A DNA stretch of 64,000 bases from Stenotrophomonas sp. 57 (GCF_030291075.1 NZ_CP127407.1:494001-558000); one strand, 5' to 3'; shown: positions 33,459 to 42,456, counted from the first letter of the stretch. Made by a program: numbers and translations. The notes: generated by a model not told the origin, from the letters alone.

Positions 33459-33514
33459 GAGCCGAGCCCACGCTCGGCTGCGCCCTCGCCCGAGCGTGGG
33501 CTCGGGCGCGCTAC
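33459..33514 (+). repeat. SMAG dimer
   Basis: AGAGCCGAGCCCACGCTCGGCT and CGAGCGTGGGCTCGGGCGCGCTAC (in parts) face each other around GCGCCCTCGC. The left unit has lost GTAG (CAGA), the right keeps CTAC. It separates two convergent small genes. Confidence 0.75.
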
Positions 33515-33521
33515 CGGTGCC

Positions 33522-33785
33522 TCAATGCTCGAACAACGTCGGCGTCGCCTCGAACCGGCGCGCATAGGCGCGTTCTTCGGCGACCCGCGCCACCTCGTCA
33601 TCGGCCAGGTCCGGTGCGCCGTACACCGCATAGGCCACGCTGCCATCGGCGCCATGGCCGACCTGGTGCAGCCGGTAGCGCGAGTGGCCGCCGCCGGTGT
33701 CCTCGGGGTAGTGCACGGGCGGATGGCTGCCTTCCAGGTCCATTTCACTGTTGTCGACCACGCCACCGACGAACAAGGCTCGCAT
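33522..33785 (-). CDS. Small conserved protein of unknown function
   Basis: 87 residues from the ATG at 33785, with an AGGAGAACC ribosome site (reverse strand). Residues LFVGGVVDNSEMDLEG, YRLHQVGHG and VAYAVYGAPDLADDEVARVAEERAY look like a compact soluble protein. I do not recognise a named family. Transcribed away from the rsmC operon. Confidence 0.65.
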   Translation of the reverse strand: MRALFVGGVVDNSEMDLEGSHPPVHYPEDTGGGHSRYRLHQVGHGADGSVAYAVYGAPDLADDEVARVAEERAYARRFEATPTLFEH

Positions 33786-33906
33786 GCAGGTTCTCCTGGG
33801 TTTCCGGGGGGGAGCCTCTACCCTGAACGTTCCAATGTTGCTGGCGGATCAAGGCCCCGTTCGGGTTTCGCAAAGCGGCCAGCCGGGGCCGGCGCGGCCA
33901 AGCCGG

Positions 33907-33920
33907 TACAATGGACGGCC
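33907..33920 (+). promoter_or_regulatory. Probable core promoter of the rsmC operon (TACAATGGACGGCC)
   Basis: TACAAT is a good -10 hexamer, 33 bases before the rsmC start codon. The full 14-mer TACAATGGACGGCC is repeated exactly at 43272, upstream of gph. Confidence 0.5.
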
Positions 33921-33944
33921 CTCACGCTTGAAGTACCCGCGCCG

Positions 33945-35009
33945 ATGGCCTCCAGCGACGACGCCCCCCTGCAGACCCTGTTCCTGCCGTTCTCCCAAGG
34001 CGCCCTGCGCTGGCCGGAGGGTCCGGTGGCCTTCCTGCGTGCCCGCGATGGTTGGCCGTTGCGCGAGGCCGCTGGCACTCGCGAAGTGCATTGCGAGCAG
34101 AGTTTTGCCCCGTTCGCGCAGCCGTTGCAGCAGGCCGCCGGCTGGACCGTCCGTGGCCAGCTGGACGATGCCGCCGGCAAGGGCCGCTACCCGCTGGTGC
34201 TGGTGCTGCCGCCGCGCCAGCGTGAAGAGGCGCGTGCGCTTTTCGCCCGCGCGCTGGCGCTGGTCGCCGATGGCGGCCGCATCGTCGCCTGCCAGTCCAA
34301 CAACGAAGGTGCGCGCTCGGGCGAGGGCGATCTCAAGCAGCTGGCCGGCCTTGGCGGGAGCCTGACCAAGAACCACTGCCGCGTGTACTGGACCGCACCG
34401 CTGCAGGGCCAGCACGATGCCGAGCTGGCCAAGCGCTGGTCGGCACTGGATGCGGTGCGCCCGATCGTCGGTGGCCGCTTCCTCAGCCGTCCGGGCGTGT
34501 TCGCCTGGGACCGCATCGATCCGGCGTCGGCACTGCTGGCCGAACACCTGCCGCCCGATCTGGCCGGGCGCGCCGCCGATCTCGGTGCCGGCTACGGCTA
34601 CCTGTCGCGCGAGCTGCTGGAGCGCTGCCCGAAGATCACCGCGCTCGACCTGTACGAGGCCGAGCAGCGCGCGCTCGCGCTGGCCGAGCTGAACCTGGCG
34701 CCGCCGCCGCGCCCGCTGCCGCTGCGCTTCCTGTGGCAGGACGTCACCGCCGGCATCGAGCCGGGCTACGACGTGATCATCAGCAATCCGCCGTTCCACA
34801 CGCCGTCGCGCGCCGACCGCCCTGACATCGGCCAGCGCTTCATCGCCGTGGCCGCGCAGGCACTGCGTCCGGGCGGGCGCCTGTACGTGGTGGCCAACCG
34901 CCACCTGCCGTACGAGTACACGCTCAACGAGAGCTTTGGCGCGGTGCGCGTGATCGCCGAGCGTGATGGCTTCAAACTGGTGGAAGCAGTGAAGGGCAAG
35001 GGCCGATGA
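33945..35009 (+). CDS. rsmC: RsmC-like 16S rRNA guanine-N2 methyltransferase
   Basis: 354 residues from the ATG at 33945, no signal. As in RsmC there are two halves: a degenerate N-terminal methyltransferase-like domain (about 20-160) and an active C-terminal one with the SAM motif AADLGAGYGYLS and the catalytic motif ISNPPFHT. The latter is the NPPF/H form used to methylate guanine N2 in rRNA (G1207 in E. coli). Overlaps the next gene by 4 bases (ATGA), so it starts a three-gene operon acting on RNA. Confidence 0.85.
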   Translation: MASSDDAPLQTLFLPFSQGALRWPEGPVAFLRARDGWPLREAAGTREVHCEQSFAPFAQPLQQAAGWTVRGQLDDAAGKGRYPLVLVLPPRQREEARALFARALALVADGGRIVACQSNNEGARSGEGDLKQLAGLGGSLTKNHCRVYWTAPLQGQHDAELAKRWSALDAVRPIVGGRFLSRPGVFAWDRIDPASALLAEHLPPDLAGRAADLGAGYGYLSRELLERCPKITALDLYEAEQRALALAELNLAPPPRPLPLRFLWQDVTAGIEPGYDVIISNPPFHTPSRADRPDIGQRFIAVAAQALRPGGRLYVVANRHLPYEYTLNESFGAVRVIAERDGFKLVEAVKGKGR

Positions 35010-35707
35010 AACTGGTCAAGCACATCGCCAACCTCGGCTATGGCAGCCGCAAGCAGGTGCAGTGGATGTTCCGCGAAGGCCGTGTCACCGACGCCGACGG
35101 CGAAGTGCTGTACGCGGATGACCAGGTGGCGCACGACGCCATCCGCGTTGACGGCGAGCCGCTGGACCCACCGGCCGGGTTGTCGATCGCGCTGCACAAG
35201 CCGGCCGGCTACACCTGCTCGACCAAGGACACCGGCCGCCTGATCTACGACCTGTTGCCGCCGCGCTTCCGCGACCGCGATCCGGTGCTGTCCACGGTTG
35301 GACGCCTCGACCGCGAGACCAGTGGCCTGCTGCTGCTGACCGACGATGGCGGCCTGCTGCACCGGATCATCTCGCCGAAGTCGAAGTTGCCCAAGGTCTA
35401 CGACGTTGAGCTGAGCGACGACCTGCGCGGCGACGAAGTGGCGCTGTTCGCCAGCGGCACGCTGATGCTTGAATCCGAGAAGACGCCCCTGCTGCCGGCT
35501 GAACTGGAAGTGCTGGATGCGCGGCGCGCGCGCCTGGTGCTGCACGAAGGTCGCTACCATCAGGTGCGCCGCATGTTCGCCGCCACTGGCAACCATGTGC
35601 AGGCCCTGCACCGCAGCCGCGTTGGCGGGCTGGACCTGCAGGGACTGGACGAGGGGCAATGGCGGCAGCTCACCTCAAGCGACCTGGATACGCTGTTCGC
35701 TCCATGA
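35006..35707 (+). CDS. RsuA-family 16S rRNA pseudouridine synthase
   Basis: 233 residues. N-terminal S4-like RNA-binding part (about 1-55: KLVKHIANLGYGSRKQVQ), then the catalytic motif VGRLDRETSGLLLLTDDG with the aspartate of the family, and the end motif EGRYHQVRRMFAATGN. Most like RsuA, which modifies U516 of 16S rRNA; the RluE/RluF branch is the alternative. Overlaps rsmC and the HAD gene by 4 bases each. Confidence 0.9.
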   Translation: MKLVKHIANLGYGSRKQVQWMFREGRVTDADGEVLYADDQVAHDAIRVDGEPLDPPAGLSIALHKPAGYTCSTKDTGRLIYDLLPPRFRDRDPVLSTVGRLDRETSGLLLLTDDGGLLHRIISPKSKLPKVYDVELSDDLRGDEVALFASGTLMLESEKTPLLPAELEVLDARRARLVLHEGRYHQVRRMFAATGNHVQALHRSRVGGLDLQGLDEGQWRQLTSSDLDTLFAP

Positions 35708-36387
35708 CCACCATCGCTGCGCTGCCCTTCCTGCCCGACGCCGTCATCTTCGACATGGACGGCCTGATGATCGACAGCGAGCGCGTCTCGCTGGCTTGTT
35801 GGAGCGAGGCTGCCGACGAATTCGGGCTGGGCCTGGACGAGGCGGTGTTCCTGCGCATGATCGGCCTCGGCGACCGCGATACGCACGCGCTGCTGCGTGC
35901 GCAGGGCATCGAGGACAGCGTGATCGACGCCGTGGCAGCACGTTGCCATGAGCTGTACGAAGCACGCACGCAGACCGGCCTGCCGTTGCGGCCGGGCATC
36001 CTGGAGCTGCTGGAACTGCTGAAGGCACATGCGGTTCCGCGCGCGGTGGCGACCACCACGCGGCAGCCACGGGCCAACCGCAAGCTGGCCGCTGCTGGCC
36101 TGCTGCCGTACTTCGATGCGGTGATCACCAGTGGCGACGTGGCACGGCCGAAGCCGGCGCCGGACATCTACCTGCTGGCCGCGCAGCGGCTGGGGCAGGC
36201 GCCGGAGCGGTGCCTGGCGCTGGAAGATTCACCGGCCGGTACGCGCGCGGCGCTGGCCGCCGGCATGACCGTGATCCAGGTGCCGGACCTGGTGCATCCG
36301 GATGAAGAGTTGCGTGCCCTGGGCCACCGCATCGTTGGATCGCTGGTGGACGCGCACGCGCTGCTGCTGCCGTTGTTGCCGAGGTAA
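35704..36387 (+). CDS. HAD-superfamily hydrolase (beta-phosphoglucomutase-like)
   Basis: 227 residues from the ATG at 35704. HAD motif I FDMDGLMIDSE, motif II in VATTTRQPR, motif III lysine in VARPKPAPDIY and motif IV in ALEDSPAGTRAA. The cap and DMDG-type motif I place it with sugar-phosphate phosphatases or phosphomutases. Last gene of the rsmC operon by a 4-base overlap; the pairing with RNA-modification enzymes suggests no obvious shared role. A SMAG unit follows. Confidence 0.9.
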   Translation: MTTIAALPFLPDAVIFDMDGLMIDSERVSLACWSEAADEFGLGLDEAVFLRMIGLGDRDTHALLRAQGIEDSVIDAVAARCHELYEARTQTGLPLRPGILELLELLKAHAVPRAVATTTRQPRANRKLAAAGLLPYFDAVITSGDVARPKPAPDIYLLAAQRLGQAPERCLALEDSPAGTRAALAAGMTVIQVPDLVHPDEELRALGHRIVGSLVDAHALLLPLLPR

Positions 36388-36390
36388 CCG

Positions 36391-36414
36391 GTAGGTGCCG
36401 ACCGTTGGTCGGCA
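36391..36414 (+). repeat. Single SMAG unit
   Basis: GTAGGTGCCGACCGTTGGTC followed by GGCA, four bases after the HAD stop codon and just before the convergent fabB end. Confidence 0.75.
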
Positions 36415-36425
36415 CGCCTTCCCCA

Positions 36426-37634
36426 TCACACCCGCCCGAACACCAGCGCGGCGTTGGTGCCACCGAAGCCGAAGCTGTTGGACATCACCGTATCCAGCTG
36501 CTGCTCGCGGCTTTCGCGCAGGATCGGGAAGCTCTCCACCTTCGGGTCCAGCTCGCCGATGTTGGCCGAACCGGCGACGAAGCCGTCGCGCATCATCAGC
36601 AGGCAGTAGATCGCCTCGTGCACGCTGGCCGCACCCAGCGAATGGCCCGACAGCGCCTTGGTCGACGACAGCGGCGGTACCGCATCGCCGAACACTTCGC
36701 GGATCGCATTGAGCTCGGTGACGTCGCCCAGCGGCGTGGAGGTGCCGTGGGTGTTGAGGTAGTCCAGCGGACGATCGACGCCCTGCAGCGCCATCTTCAT
36801 GCAGCGCACCGCACCTTCGCCGGACGGGGCGACCATGTCGGCGCCGTCGGAGGTGACGCCATAGCCGATCAGTTCGGCGTGGATGTGCGCGCCGCGTGCA
36901 ACGGCGTGGTCGTAGTCCTCCAGCACCAGCATGCCGCCGCCGCCGGCGATGACGAAGCCGTCGCGGTCCTTGTCGTACGGACGCGAGGCGCTGGCCGGGG
37001 TCTCGTTGAAGCTGGTCGACAGCGCGCCCATCGCGTCGAACATCACGCTCATCGACCAGTGCAGATCTTCGCCGCCACCGGCGAACATGATGTCCTGCGC
37101 GCCATGGCGGATCATGTCCGCGGCAGCGCCGATGCAGTGCGCCGAGGTGGCGCAGGCGGCCGACAGCGAGTAGCTGACGCCCTTGATCTGGTAGGCCGTG
37201 GCCAGGCAGGCCGACACGGTCGAGCACATCGTGCGCGGCACCATGTACGGGCCGACCTTGCGCACGCCACGTTCGCGCAGCAGGTCGACCGCGCCGATCT
37301 GCCATTCGCTGGAGCCGCCACCGGAGCCTGCGATCAGGCCGGTACGCAGACTGCTGACCTGCTCGGCGCTGAGCCCGGCATCGGCGATGGCATCGCGCAT
37401 GGCCAGATAGGCGAAGGCCGCCGCATCGCTCATGAAGCGCTTTTGCTTGCGGTCGATCAGCGCGTCCAGGTCGAGGTCGACGCGGCCGCCGACCTGGCTG
37501 CGCAGGCCCGCTTCGGCGTGGTCGGCCAGGGCGGTGATGCCCGAGCGCCCTTCGCGCAGCGCAGCCGAAACGGTATCCAGATCATTGCCGAGGCAGGACG
37601 TGATGCCCATGCCGGTGATGACGACGCGACGCAT
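36426..37634 (-). CDS. fabB: 3-oxoacyl-[acyl-carrier-protein] synthase I
   Basis: 402 residues. Catalytic cysteine in [14 protein letters not shown], the two histidines in HGTSTPLGD and in [13 protein letters not shown], and the C-terminal SFGFGGTNA. Elongates acyl-ACP, including the unsaturated branch made by FabA. The start codon shares one base with the fabA stop (TGATG), so the genes are coupled, as in other gammaproteobacteria. Confidence 0.95.
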   Translation of the reverse strand: MRRVVITGMGITSCLGNDLDTVSAALREGRSGITALADHAEAGLRSQVGGRVDLDLDALIDRKQKRFMSDAAAFAYLAMRDAIADAGLSAEQVSSLRTGLIAGSGGGSSEWQIGAVDLLRERGVRKVGPYMVPRTMCSTVSACLATAYQIKGVSYSLSAACATSAHCIGAAADMIRHGAQDIMFAGGGEDLHWSMSVMFDAMGALSTSFNETPASASRPYDKDRDGFVIAGGGGMLVLEDYDHAVARGAHIHAELIGYGVTSDGADMVAPSGEGAVRCMKMALQGVDRPLDYLNTHGTSTPLGDVTELNAIREVFGDAVPPLSSTKALSGHSLGAASVHEAIYCLLMMRDGFVAGSANIGELDPKVESFPILRESREQQLDTVMSNSFGFGGTNAALVFGRV

Positions 37635-38149
37635 CAGAAGCTCCCGGTTTCAGTGAACAGGCCGACGCGCAGGTCGCGCGCGCTGTAGATTTCGCGGTCA
37701 TCCACGTACATGCGGGCATCGGACTGGGCCATCACCAGCTTGCGGTTGATGACGCGGCTGATGTCGATCTCGTAGCGCACCAGCTTGGCGTCCGGCAGCA
37801 CCTGGCCGGTGAACTTCACTTCGCCACAGCCCAGCGCGCGGCCCTTGCCGGGGGCGCCCAGCCAGGTCAGGAAGAAGCCGGTCAGCTGCCACATGGCATC
37901 CAGGCCCAGGCAGCCGGGCATCACGGGGTCGCCGATGAAGTGGCAGCCGAAGAACCACAGGTCCGGGCGGATATCCAGTTCGGCGCGTACCATGCCTTTG
38001 CCATGCGGTCCGCCGTCCTCGCGGATGTCGGTGATGCGGTCGAACATCAGCATCGGATCGTTGGGCAGACGGCCGGCGGCGGCGCCGAACAGTTCACCGC
38101 GTGCGCTGGCCAGCAGCTGTTCGCGGTTGAACGCGTGGAGACGGGTCAT
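37634..38149 (-). CDS. fabA: 3-hydroxydecanoyl-[ACP] dehydratase/isomerase
   Basis: 171 residues from the ATG at 38149, matching the usual FabA length. The active-site histidine and neighbours are in [21 protein letters not shown] (in part), and the second catalytic acid is in the [12 protein letters not shown] helix. Makes trans-2- and cis-3-decenoyl-ACP, the branch point of unsaturated fatty acid synthesis. First gene of fabAB; the divergent region with dinB holds a direct repeat that may be its operator. Confidence 0.95.
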   Translation of the reverse strand: MTRLHAFNREQLLASARGELFGAAAGRLPNDPMLMFDRITDIREDGGPHGKGMVRAELDIRPDLWFFGCHFIGDPVMPGCLGLDAMWQLTGFFLTWLGAPGKGRALGCGEVKFTGQVLPDAKLVRYEIDISRVINRKLVMAQSDARMYVDDREIYSARDLRVGLFTETGSF

Positions 38150-38228
38150 GAAGCACAATCCTGGAAGCGGGGAAACAGGGAAACAAGCGCTCGAGGATGC
38201 CCGTGGAAACTGCGCCGATCAAACATTT

Positions 38229-38246
38229 CAACCGTACGCAACCGTA
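38229..38246. promoter_or_regulatory. Direct repeat in the fabA-dinB divergent spacer
   Basis: CAACCGTA occurs twice, at 38229 and 38239, with a 10-base period, so both lie on the same face of the helix. It lies 80 bases before fabA and 95 bases before dinB. A candidate site for a regulator of unsaturated fatty acid synthesis; no LexA box is evident for dinB. Confidence 0.4.
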
Positions 38247-38340
38247 GTGTTTTCAATGGAATACGCGCATCCTGTTGATGTGCAACGACCATACTTCGGC
38301 GTGTGGCCCGTCCGGCACGCCCCCGCCCTTTCCGCCTGAC

Positions 38341-39435
38341 ATGACCCGACTGCGCAAGATCATCCACGTTGACATGGACGCGTTCTACGCGTCGGTGGAG
38401 CAGCGCGACGATCCGTCACTGCGCAGCAAGCCGGTGGTCGTGGCATGGCGCGGCGCGCGTTCGGTGGTGTGCGCGGCCTCGTACGAGGCACGCGTGTTCG
38501 GCGTGCGTTCGGCGATGCCCGCCGTGCGTGCCGAGCGCCTGTGCCCGGATGCGATCTTCGTGCCGCCGGACTTCGCACGTTACAAGGCGGTGTCACAGCA
38601 GGTGCGCGCGATCTTCCTGCGCCATACCGACCTGGTCGAACCGTTGTCGCTGGACGAGGCCTACCTCGATGTGACCGAGCCGAAGAGCGGCATCGAACTG
38701 GCCACCGACATCGCCCGCACCATCCGCGCGCAGATCCGCGAGGAAACGAACCTGACTGCTTCAGCTGGCATCGCGCCAAACAAGTTCCTGGCCAAGATCG
38801 CCTCGGACTGGCGCAAGCCGGATGGCCAGTTCGTGATTCCGCCGCAGCGGGTGGACGCGTTCCTGCTGCCGTTGCCGGTGAACCGGGTGCCCGGCGTCGG
38901 CAAGGTGATGGAAGGCAAGCTGGCCGCACGCGGTATCGTCACCTGCGGCGACCTGCGGCAGTGGGCCTTGATCGATCTGGAAGAGGCGTTCGGCAGTTTC
39001 GGCCGCAGCCTGTACAACCGTGCACGTGGCATCGACGAGCGGCCGGTGGAACCGGACCAGCAAGTGCAGTCGATCTCCTCGGAGGACACCTTCGCCGAGG
39101 ACCTGCTGCTGGAAGACCTGGGCGAAGCGATCGTGCAGCTGGCGGAGAAGACCTGGAATGCAACGCGCAAGACCGAGCGCGTCGGCCACACCGTGGTGCT
39201 GAAGCTGAAGACCGCGCAGTTCCGCATCCTCACCCGCAGCTTCACCCCGGAACGCCCACCGGAATCGATGGAGGAACTGCGCGACATCGCGCTGGCCCTG
39301 CGCGCCCGCGTCGACCTGCCGGCGGAGACGCGCTATCGCCTGGTGGGTGTCGGGCTGGGTGGGTTCCGTGAGAAAGAGCCGGTGGTGCAGGGGGAGTTGT
39401 TCGAGCACGAAACGAACGACTTCCCGCGAAGCTGA
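38341..39435 (+). CDS. dinB: DNA polymerase IV (Y family)
   Basis: 364 residues from the ATG at 38341. Y-family catalytic residues in IIHVDMDAFYASVEQ and SLDEAYLDVTEP, SAGIAPNKFLAKIASD, HhH region (NRVPGVGKVMEGKL) and the little-finger domain ending in FREKEPVVQGELF with its beta-clamp-binding tail. Error-prone translesion synthesis. No LexA operator was recognised upstream, so SOS control is not supported from this sequence. Confidence 0.95.
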   Translation: MTRLRKIIHVDMDAFYASVEQRDDPSLRSKPVVVAWRGARSVVCAASYEARVFGVRSAMPAVRAERLCPDAIFVPPDFARYKAVSQQVRAIFLRHTDLVEPLSLDEAYLDVTEPKSGIELATDIARTIRAQIREETNLTASAGIAPNKFLAKIASDWRKPDGQFVIPPQRVDAFLLPLPVNRVPGVGKVMEGKLAARGIVTCGDLRQWALIDLEEAFGSFGRSLYNRARGIDERPVEPDQQVQSISSEDTFAEDLLLEDLGEAIVQLAEKTWNATRKTERVGHTVVLKLKTAQFRILTRSFTPERPPESMEELRDIALALRARVDLPAETRYRLVGVGLGGFREKEPVVQGELFEHETNDFPRS

Positions 39436-39440
39436 CCCAT

Positions 39441-39690
39441 GTGTCGACCAGGGTCGACACCCACCAAAAGCAGGCCATGCCACCCAGGCAGATCGCACAG
39501 AACTGTCGAAGGCGGGGTGGGTCCGGTTGCGGGGGCGTGAGCGCCATGGATGGCGCGACCGAGCCTCCATGGACGGATTCACGGCGTCCCCCGCAACCGG
39601 ACCCACCCCGCCATCCCAGGGATAGCCAGCCGTTGCTGCTGCTTCGGCTGTTGCCGTTGCATTGAGCAGGTGCAGGGCGCAGCCCTGCAA
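39441..39690 (+). repeat. About 250-bp composite palindromic repeat, copy 2
   Basis: Fills the gap between dinB and the MBL-fold gene; no gene inside. Begins with GTGTCGACCAGGGTCGACAC, has the same arms as copy 1 (GTCCGGTTGCGGGGG at 39521-39535, GTCCCCCGCAACCGGAC at 39586-39602) and ends in a GTGCAGGGCGCAGCCCTGCA palindrome. The inner hairpin (39541-39556) differs from copy 1 but keeps pairing. Confidence 0.8.
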
Positions 39691-39706
39691 AAGAAAACCC
39701 CCTACC

Positions 39707-40618
39707 TCACGGCCACTGCATCTCGCCCTTGGCCACCTTCGCACTCAGCTCCAGCGATGCCACGCCATCCAGCTTCGGGTAACGCGCCTGCATCGCCTTC
39801 ACCAGCGCCGCACTGTCCTTGGCCTTCGCCGCTTCGCCATCGAACGCGCGGATGTAGTCCGCCGTGAACGCCAGCGCACTCGCATCCAGCGCCGCACCCG
39901 GTGCGTAGTGCCCCGGCACCACCACCTTCGGCTTCAGCGCCTGCAACCGCTGCAGGGTCTGCAGCCAGTCGGCATGTGACTTCGGCGTCTGCGTATCGGC
40001 CATCCACACGTGCTCGCCGGCCACCACCGGAATACCGCCGACGATCGCGCGCAGCGACGGCACCCACAACACCGTGCGGTCCGGGGTCGGGCCATCCAGC
40101 CCGATCAGCGGCAGGCGCTGGCCTTCCAGCATCAGGGCATCACCGTCCAGCACCCGCGGCACCACGATGCGCGCCGGCACGTCCGCACCCATCTTCGGGC
40201 CCCAGTAGGCCAGCTTGCCGGCCTGGGTCTGCTGGATGTGGGCGACGGTCTGCGCGGTGGCGACGATGCGCGCCTTCGGGAACGCATCCTGCAGGGTGGC
40301 CAGGCCGAAGTAGTAGTCCGGATCGCCGTGGCTGATGTAGATCGTGGTCAGCTGCTTGCCGCTGGCGCGGATCAGCTCGACCAGCTTGCGCGCGTCGCTG
40401 GCGCCGAACTGCGCATCGACCAGGATCGCGTCGTGGCGGCCTTCGATCAGTACCGAGGACACCGAGAACATGGCCTGCGGGCCGGGATGGAAGGTCTGCA
40501 GGTGCAGCTGGGATTTCGTTGCCGTGGCCGGCGCCGGGGTGGCCGACGCGGCCATCAGCGGAGCACTGGTGAAACTGGCGGCCAGCGCGAGGGGAAGCAG
40601 CAGGGCAGCGGTGCGCAT
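39707..40618 (-). CDS. Exported MBL-fold metallo-hydrolase with altered metal motif
   Basis: 303 residues from the ATG at 40618. Signal peptide LLLPLALAASFTSAPLMAAS. The fold features are present (AILVDAQFG, YISHGDPDYYFG, VAGEHVWMAD, VVVPGHYAPG), but the usual HxHxDH is replaced by HGDPDYYFG, so one or two zinc ligands differ. Members with HGDPDxYFG form a recognised subgroup of periplasmic MBL proteins of unknown substrate. Not a class B beta-lactamase by motif. Single gene. Confidence 0.85.
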   Translation of the reverse strand: MRTAALLLPLALAASFTSAPLMAASATPAPATATKSQLHLQTFHPGPQAMFSVSSVLIEGRHDAILVDAQFGASDARKLVELIRASGKQLTTIYISHGDPDYYFGLATLQDAFPKARIVATAQTVAHIQQTQAGKLAYWGPKMGADVPARIVVPRVLDGDALMLEGQRLPLIGLDGPTPDRTVLWVPSLRAIVGGIPVVAGEHVWMADTQTPKSHADWLQTLQRLQALKPKVVVPGHYAPGAALDASALAFTADYIRAFDGEAAKAKDSAALVKAMQARYPKLDGVASLELSAKVAKGEMQWP

Positions 40619-40642
40619 GGGGAATTCCTTGTGTCGGATGGG

Positions 40643-40772
40643 GAGCCGAGCGTGGGCTATGCCGGGCGTCCTTGCCCGGCCCCGTACGGGCCGTCGCAAG
40701 CGACGTTGGCAACGGCTCCTGCCGTTGCCTACGGCTCTACAGGTAGGTAGCGCCGGGCCAGCCCCGGCGCAC
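40643..40772. repeat. Mixed SMAG array upstream of the MBL gene
   Basis: Several hairpin units in a row: GAGCCGAGCGTGGGCT, GCCGGGCGTCCTTGCCCGGC, CCGTACGGGCCGTCGC, GGCAACGGCTCCTGCCGTTGCC and GTAGCGCCGGGCCAGCCCCGG. No gene. It follows the MBL start codon on the minus strand, so any MBL promoter must lie in or near it. Confidence 0.7.
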
Positions 40773-40779
40773 GCCATGA

Positions 40780-41418
40780 TCAATAGGCTGCCGTGATGAT
40801 CTGTTTCGGGTACTGGTGCGCTTCCAGCTCGGCGACGAACGCCGCGCCGTAGTCGGCGTAGCTGATGCGGCTGTGGCCGCTGGCGTCGGCCAGGAAGGCC
40901 TTGGGCTGCACGCGGTACTGGCCGCGCTCTTCGCCCGGGCCGATTTCGGCGGCCGGCGAGAAGAACGTCCAGTCCAGGTCGTCCACCGCCTGCAGGCGAT
41001 TGAAGGCTTCACGATGGGCCAGCGCGTACGGCTTGTAGGCCTCCGGGAAGGTGGGGGTATCGACCAGCTGCACGCCCGGCGCGACTTCCAGGCTGCCAGC
41101 GCCACCCACCACCACCAGGCGCGGTACACCGGCCTTGCGCGCGGCGGCGGCCAACTGCGCGGCTACCTCGCCGACGCGGCCGATGTCATCGCCCGGGCGC
41201 GGGCCGTAGGCACTGGCCAGTACGTCGTGGCCGGCGATGGCAGCGACCAGCGCATCCTGGTCATCCAGCGAGGCGATCACCGGATGGGCACCGGCCAGTT
41301 CGGCCGGAAGGTCCTGCGCGGTGCGCACGATGACGGTGAGTTCGTGGCCGTTGGCCAGCGCGTGGCGGGCGATCTGGCGGCCGATGTTGCCGGTGGAACC
41401 AACGAGGGCGATCTTCAT
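40780..41418 (-). CDS. NAD(P)-dependent oxidoreductase, SDR-like (atypical)
   Basis: 212 residues from the ATG at 41418. N-terminal NAD(P)-binding motif ALVGSTGNIGRQIARHAL and VVGGAGSLEVAPG, as in YwnB/NmrA-type epimerase-like proteins. Predicted flavin or quinone reductase, or NAD(P)-binding regulator; the substrate cannot be told. Divergent from a LysR gene that is its probable regulator. Confidence 0.88.
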   Translation of the reverse strand: MKIALVGSTGNIGRQIARHALANGHELTVIVRTAQDLPAELAGAHPVIASLDDQDALVAAIAGHDVLASAYGPRPGDDIGRVGEVAAQLAAAARKAGVPRLVVVGGAGSLEVAPGVQLVDTPTFPEAYKPYALAHREAFNRLQAVDDLDWTFFSPAAEIGPGEERGQYRVQPKAFLADASGHSRISYADYGAAFVAELEAHQYPKQIITAAY

Positions 41419-41526
41419 GGCAGGACTCCGTGGGGCGGTGTGGGGTGGGAATGGGGCCACTCTAGGCCGCTGCAGTCGCTCGAAAAACAGCGTATAACGC
41501 GCTTGTTTGTTGCAGGAATCGAGCAG

Positions 41527-42456
41527 ATGGATCGACTGACCGCCATGACCGTGTTTGTCGAGGTGGCCGAGCGTGGCAGCCTCACCGCCGCCGCCGAGGT
41601 GCTGGACATGTCGCGGGCGATGGTCTCCCGCTACCTGGCCGAGGTCGAGGGCTGGCTGGGCGCGCGCCTGCTCCACCGGACCACGCGCCGGGTCAGCCTG
41701 ACCGGCCCCGGCGAGGCGGCGCTGGCGCGCTTCCGGCAGATGCTGGCCATCGGCGAGGCGCTGCAGGGCGAACTGGCCAGCGACGATCCCGAGCCGCACG
41801 GCACGCTGAGGGTGACCGCCAGCGTGTCGTTCGGGCAGGCCCACCTGGCGCGGGCGGTGGCAGGTTTCGTCGCACGCCACCCGGCGGCGCGCATCGAACT
41901 GCTGCTGGTCGACCGCATGGTGAACCTGGTGGAAGAGCGCGTGGACCTGGCCGTACGCATCGCCCGCCAGATCGACCCCAGCCTGATTGCGCGACGGCTG
42001 GCCACCTGTCGCTCGGTGTTGTGCGCGACGCCGTCCTACCTGCAGGCACGCGGTACGCCCACCGCACCGGAACACCTGGCCGCGCACAACTGCCTGACCC
42101 ATCACTACGTGGGCAAGAGCCTGTGGCAGCTGCACCGCGATGGCCGTTCACTGTCGGTGGCGGTGGGCGGCAACATCAGCGCCAACGAGGCTTCGCTGCT
42201 GCTGGAGGCAGTGCGGGCCGGTGCCGGTATCGCCATGCTGCCGACCTACCAGGTGGCGCCGCTGCTGCGCACCGGCGAACTGATCGAACTGCTGCCCGGA
42301 TTCAGCCTGGACGAACTCGGCATTCATGCCGTGTACGCGTCACGGCGCCAGCAGCCCGCTATCATGCGGCGATTCCTGGACTACCTGGCCGAGTGTTTCG
42401 CCAGCCCGGCCTTCCAGGATCTGGATTGGCGCCCACCGGGCAAGGAGAACACATGA
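41527..42456 (+). CDS. LysR-family transcriptional regulator
   Basis: 309 residues from the ATG at 41527. HTH at 1-60 (MTVFVEVAERGSLTAAAEVL, SRYLAEVEGWLGARLLHRTT) and effector domain (GTLRVTASVSFGQ, VNLVEERVDLAVRI, AVRAGAGIAMLPTY). CrgA-like subgroup, similar in style to the LysR at 17930. Overlaps the downstream methyltransferase by 4 bases, an unusual coupling of regulator and enzyme. The 108-base divergent spacer contains GCG-TATAA-CGC, a possible operator. Confidence 0.92.
   Translation: MDRLTAMTVFVEVAERGSLTAAAEVLDMSRAMVSRYLAEVEGWLGARLLHRTTRRVSLTGPGEAALARFRQMLAIGEALQGELASDDPEPHGTLRVTASVSFGQAHLARAVAGFVARHPAARIELLLVDRMVNLVEERVDLAVRIARQIDPSLIARRLATCRSVLCATPSYLQARGTPTAPEHLAAHNCLTHHYVGKSLWQLHRDGRSLSVAVGGNISANEASLLLEAVRAGAGIAMLPTYQVAPLLRTGELIELLPGFSLDELGIHAVYASRRQQPAIMRRFLDYLAECFASPAFQDLDWRPPGKENT

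Noticed and set aside
38150..38340. LexA box upstream of dinB
   Set aside because: No palindrome of the CTG-N10-CAG type or of the Xanthomonad LexA type is visible in the spacer.
39707..40618. Class B (L1-like) metallo-beta-lactamase
   Set aside because: The zinc-binding motif does not match and the C-terminal ligands differ, so it is a distant MBL-fold relative only.
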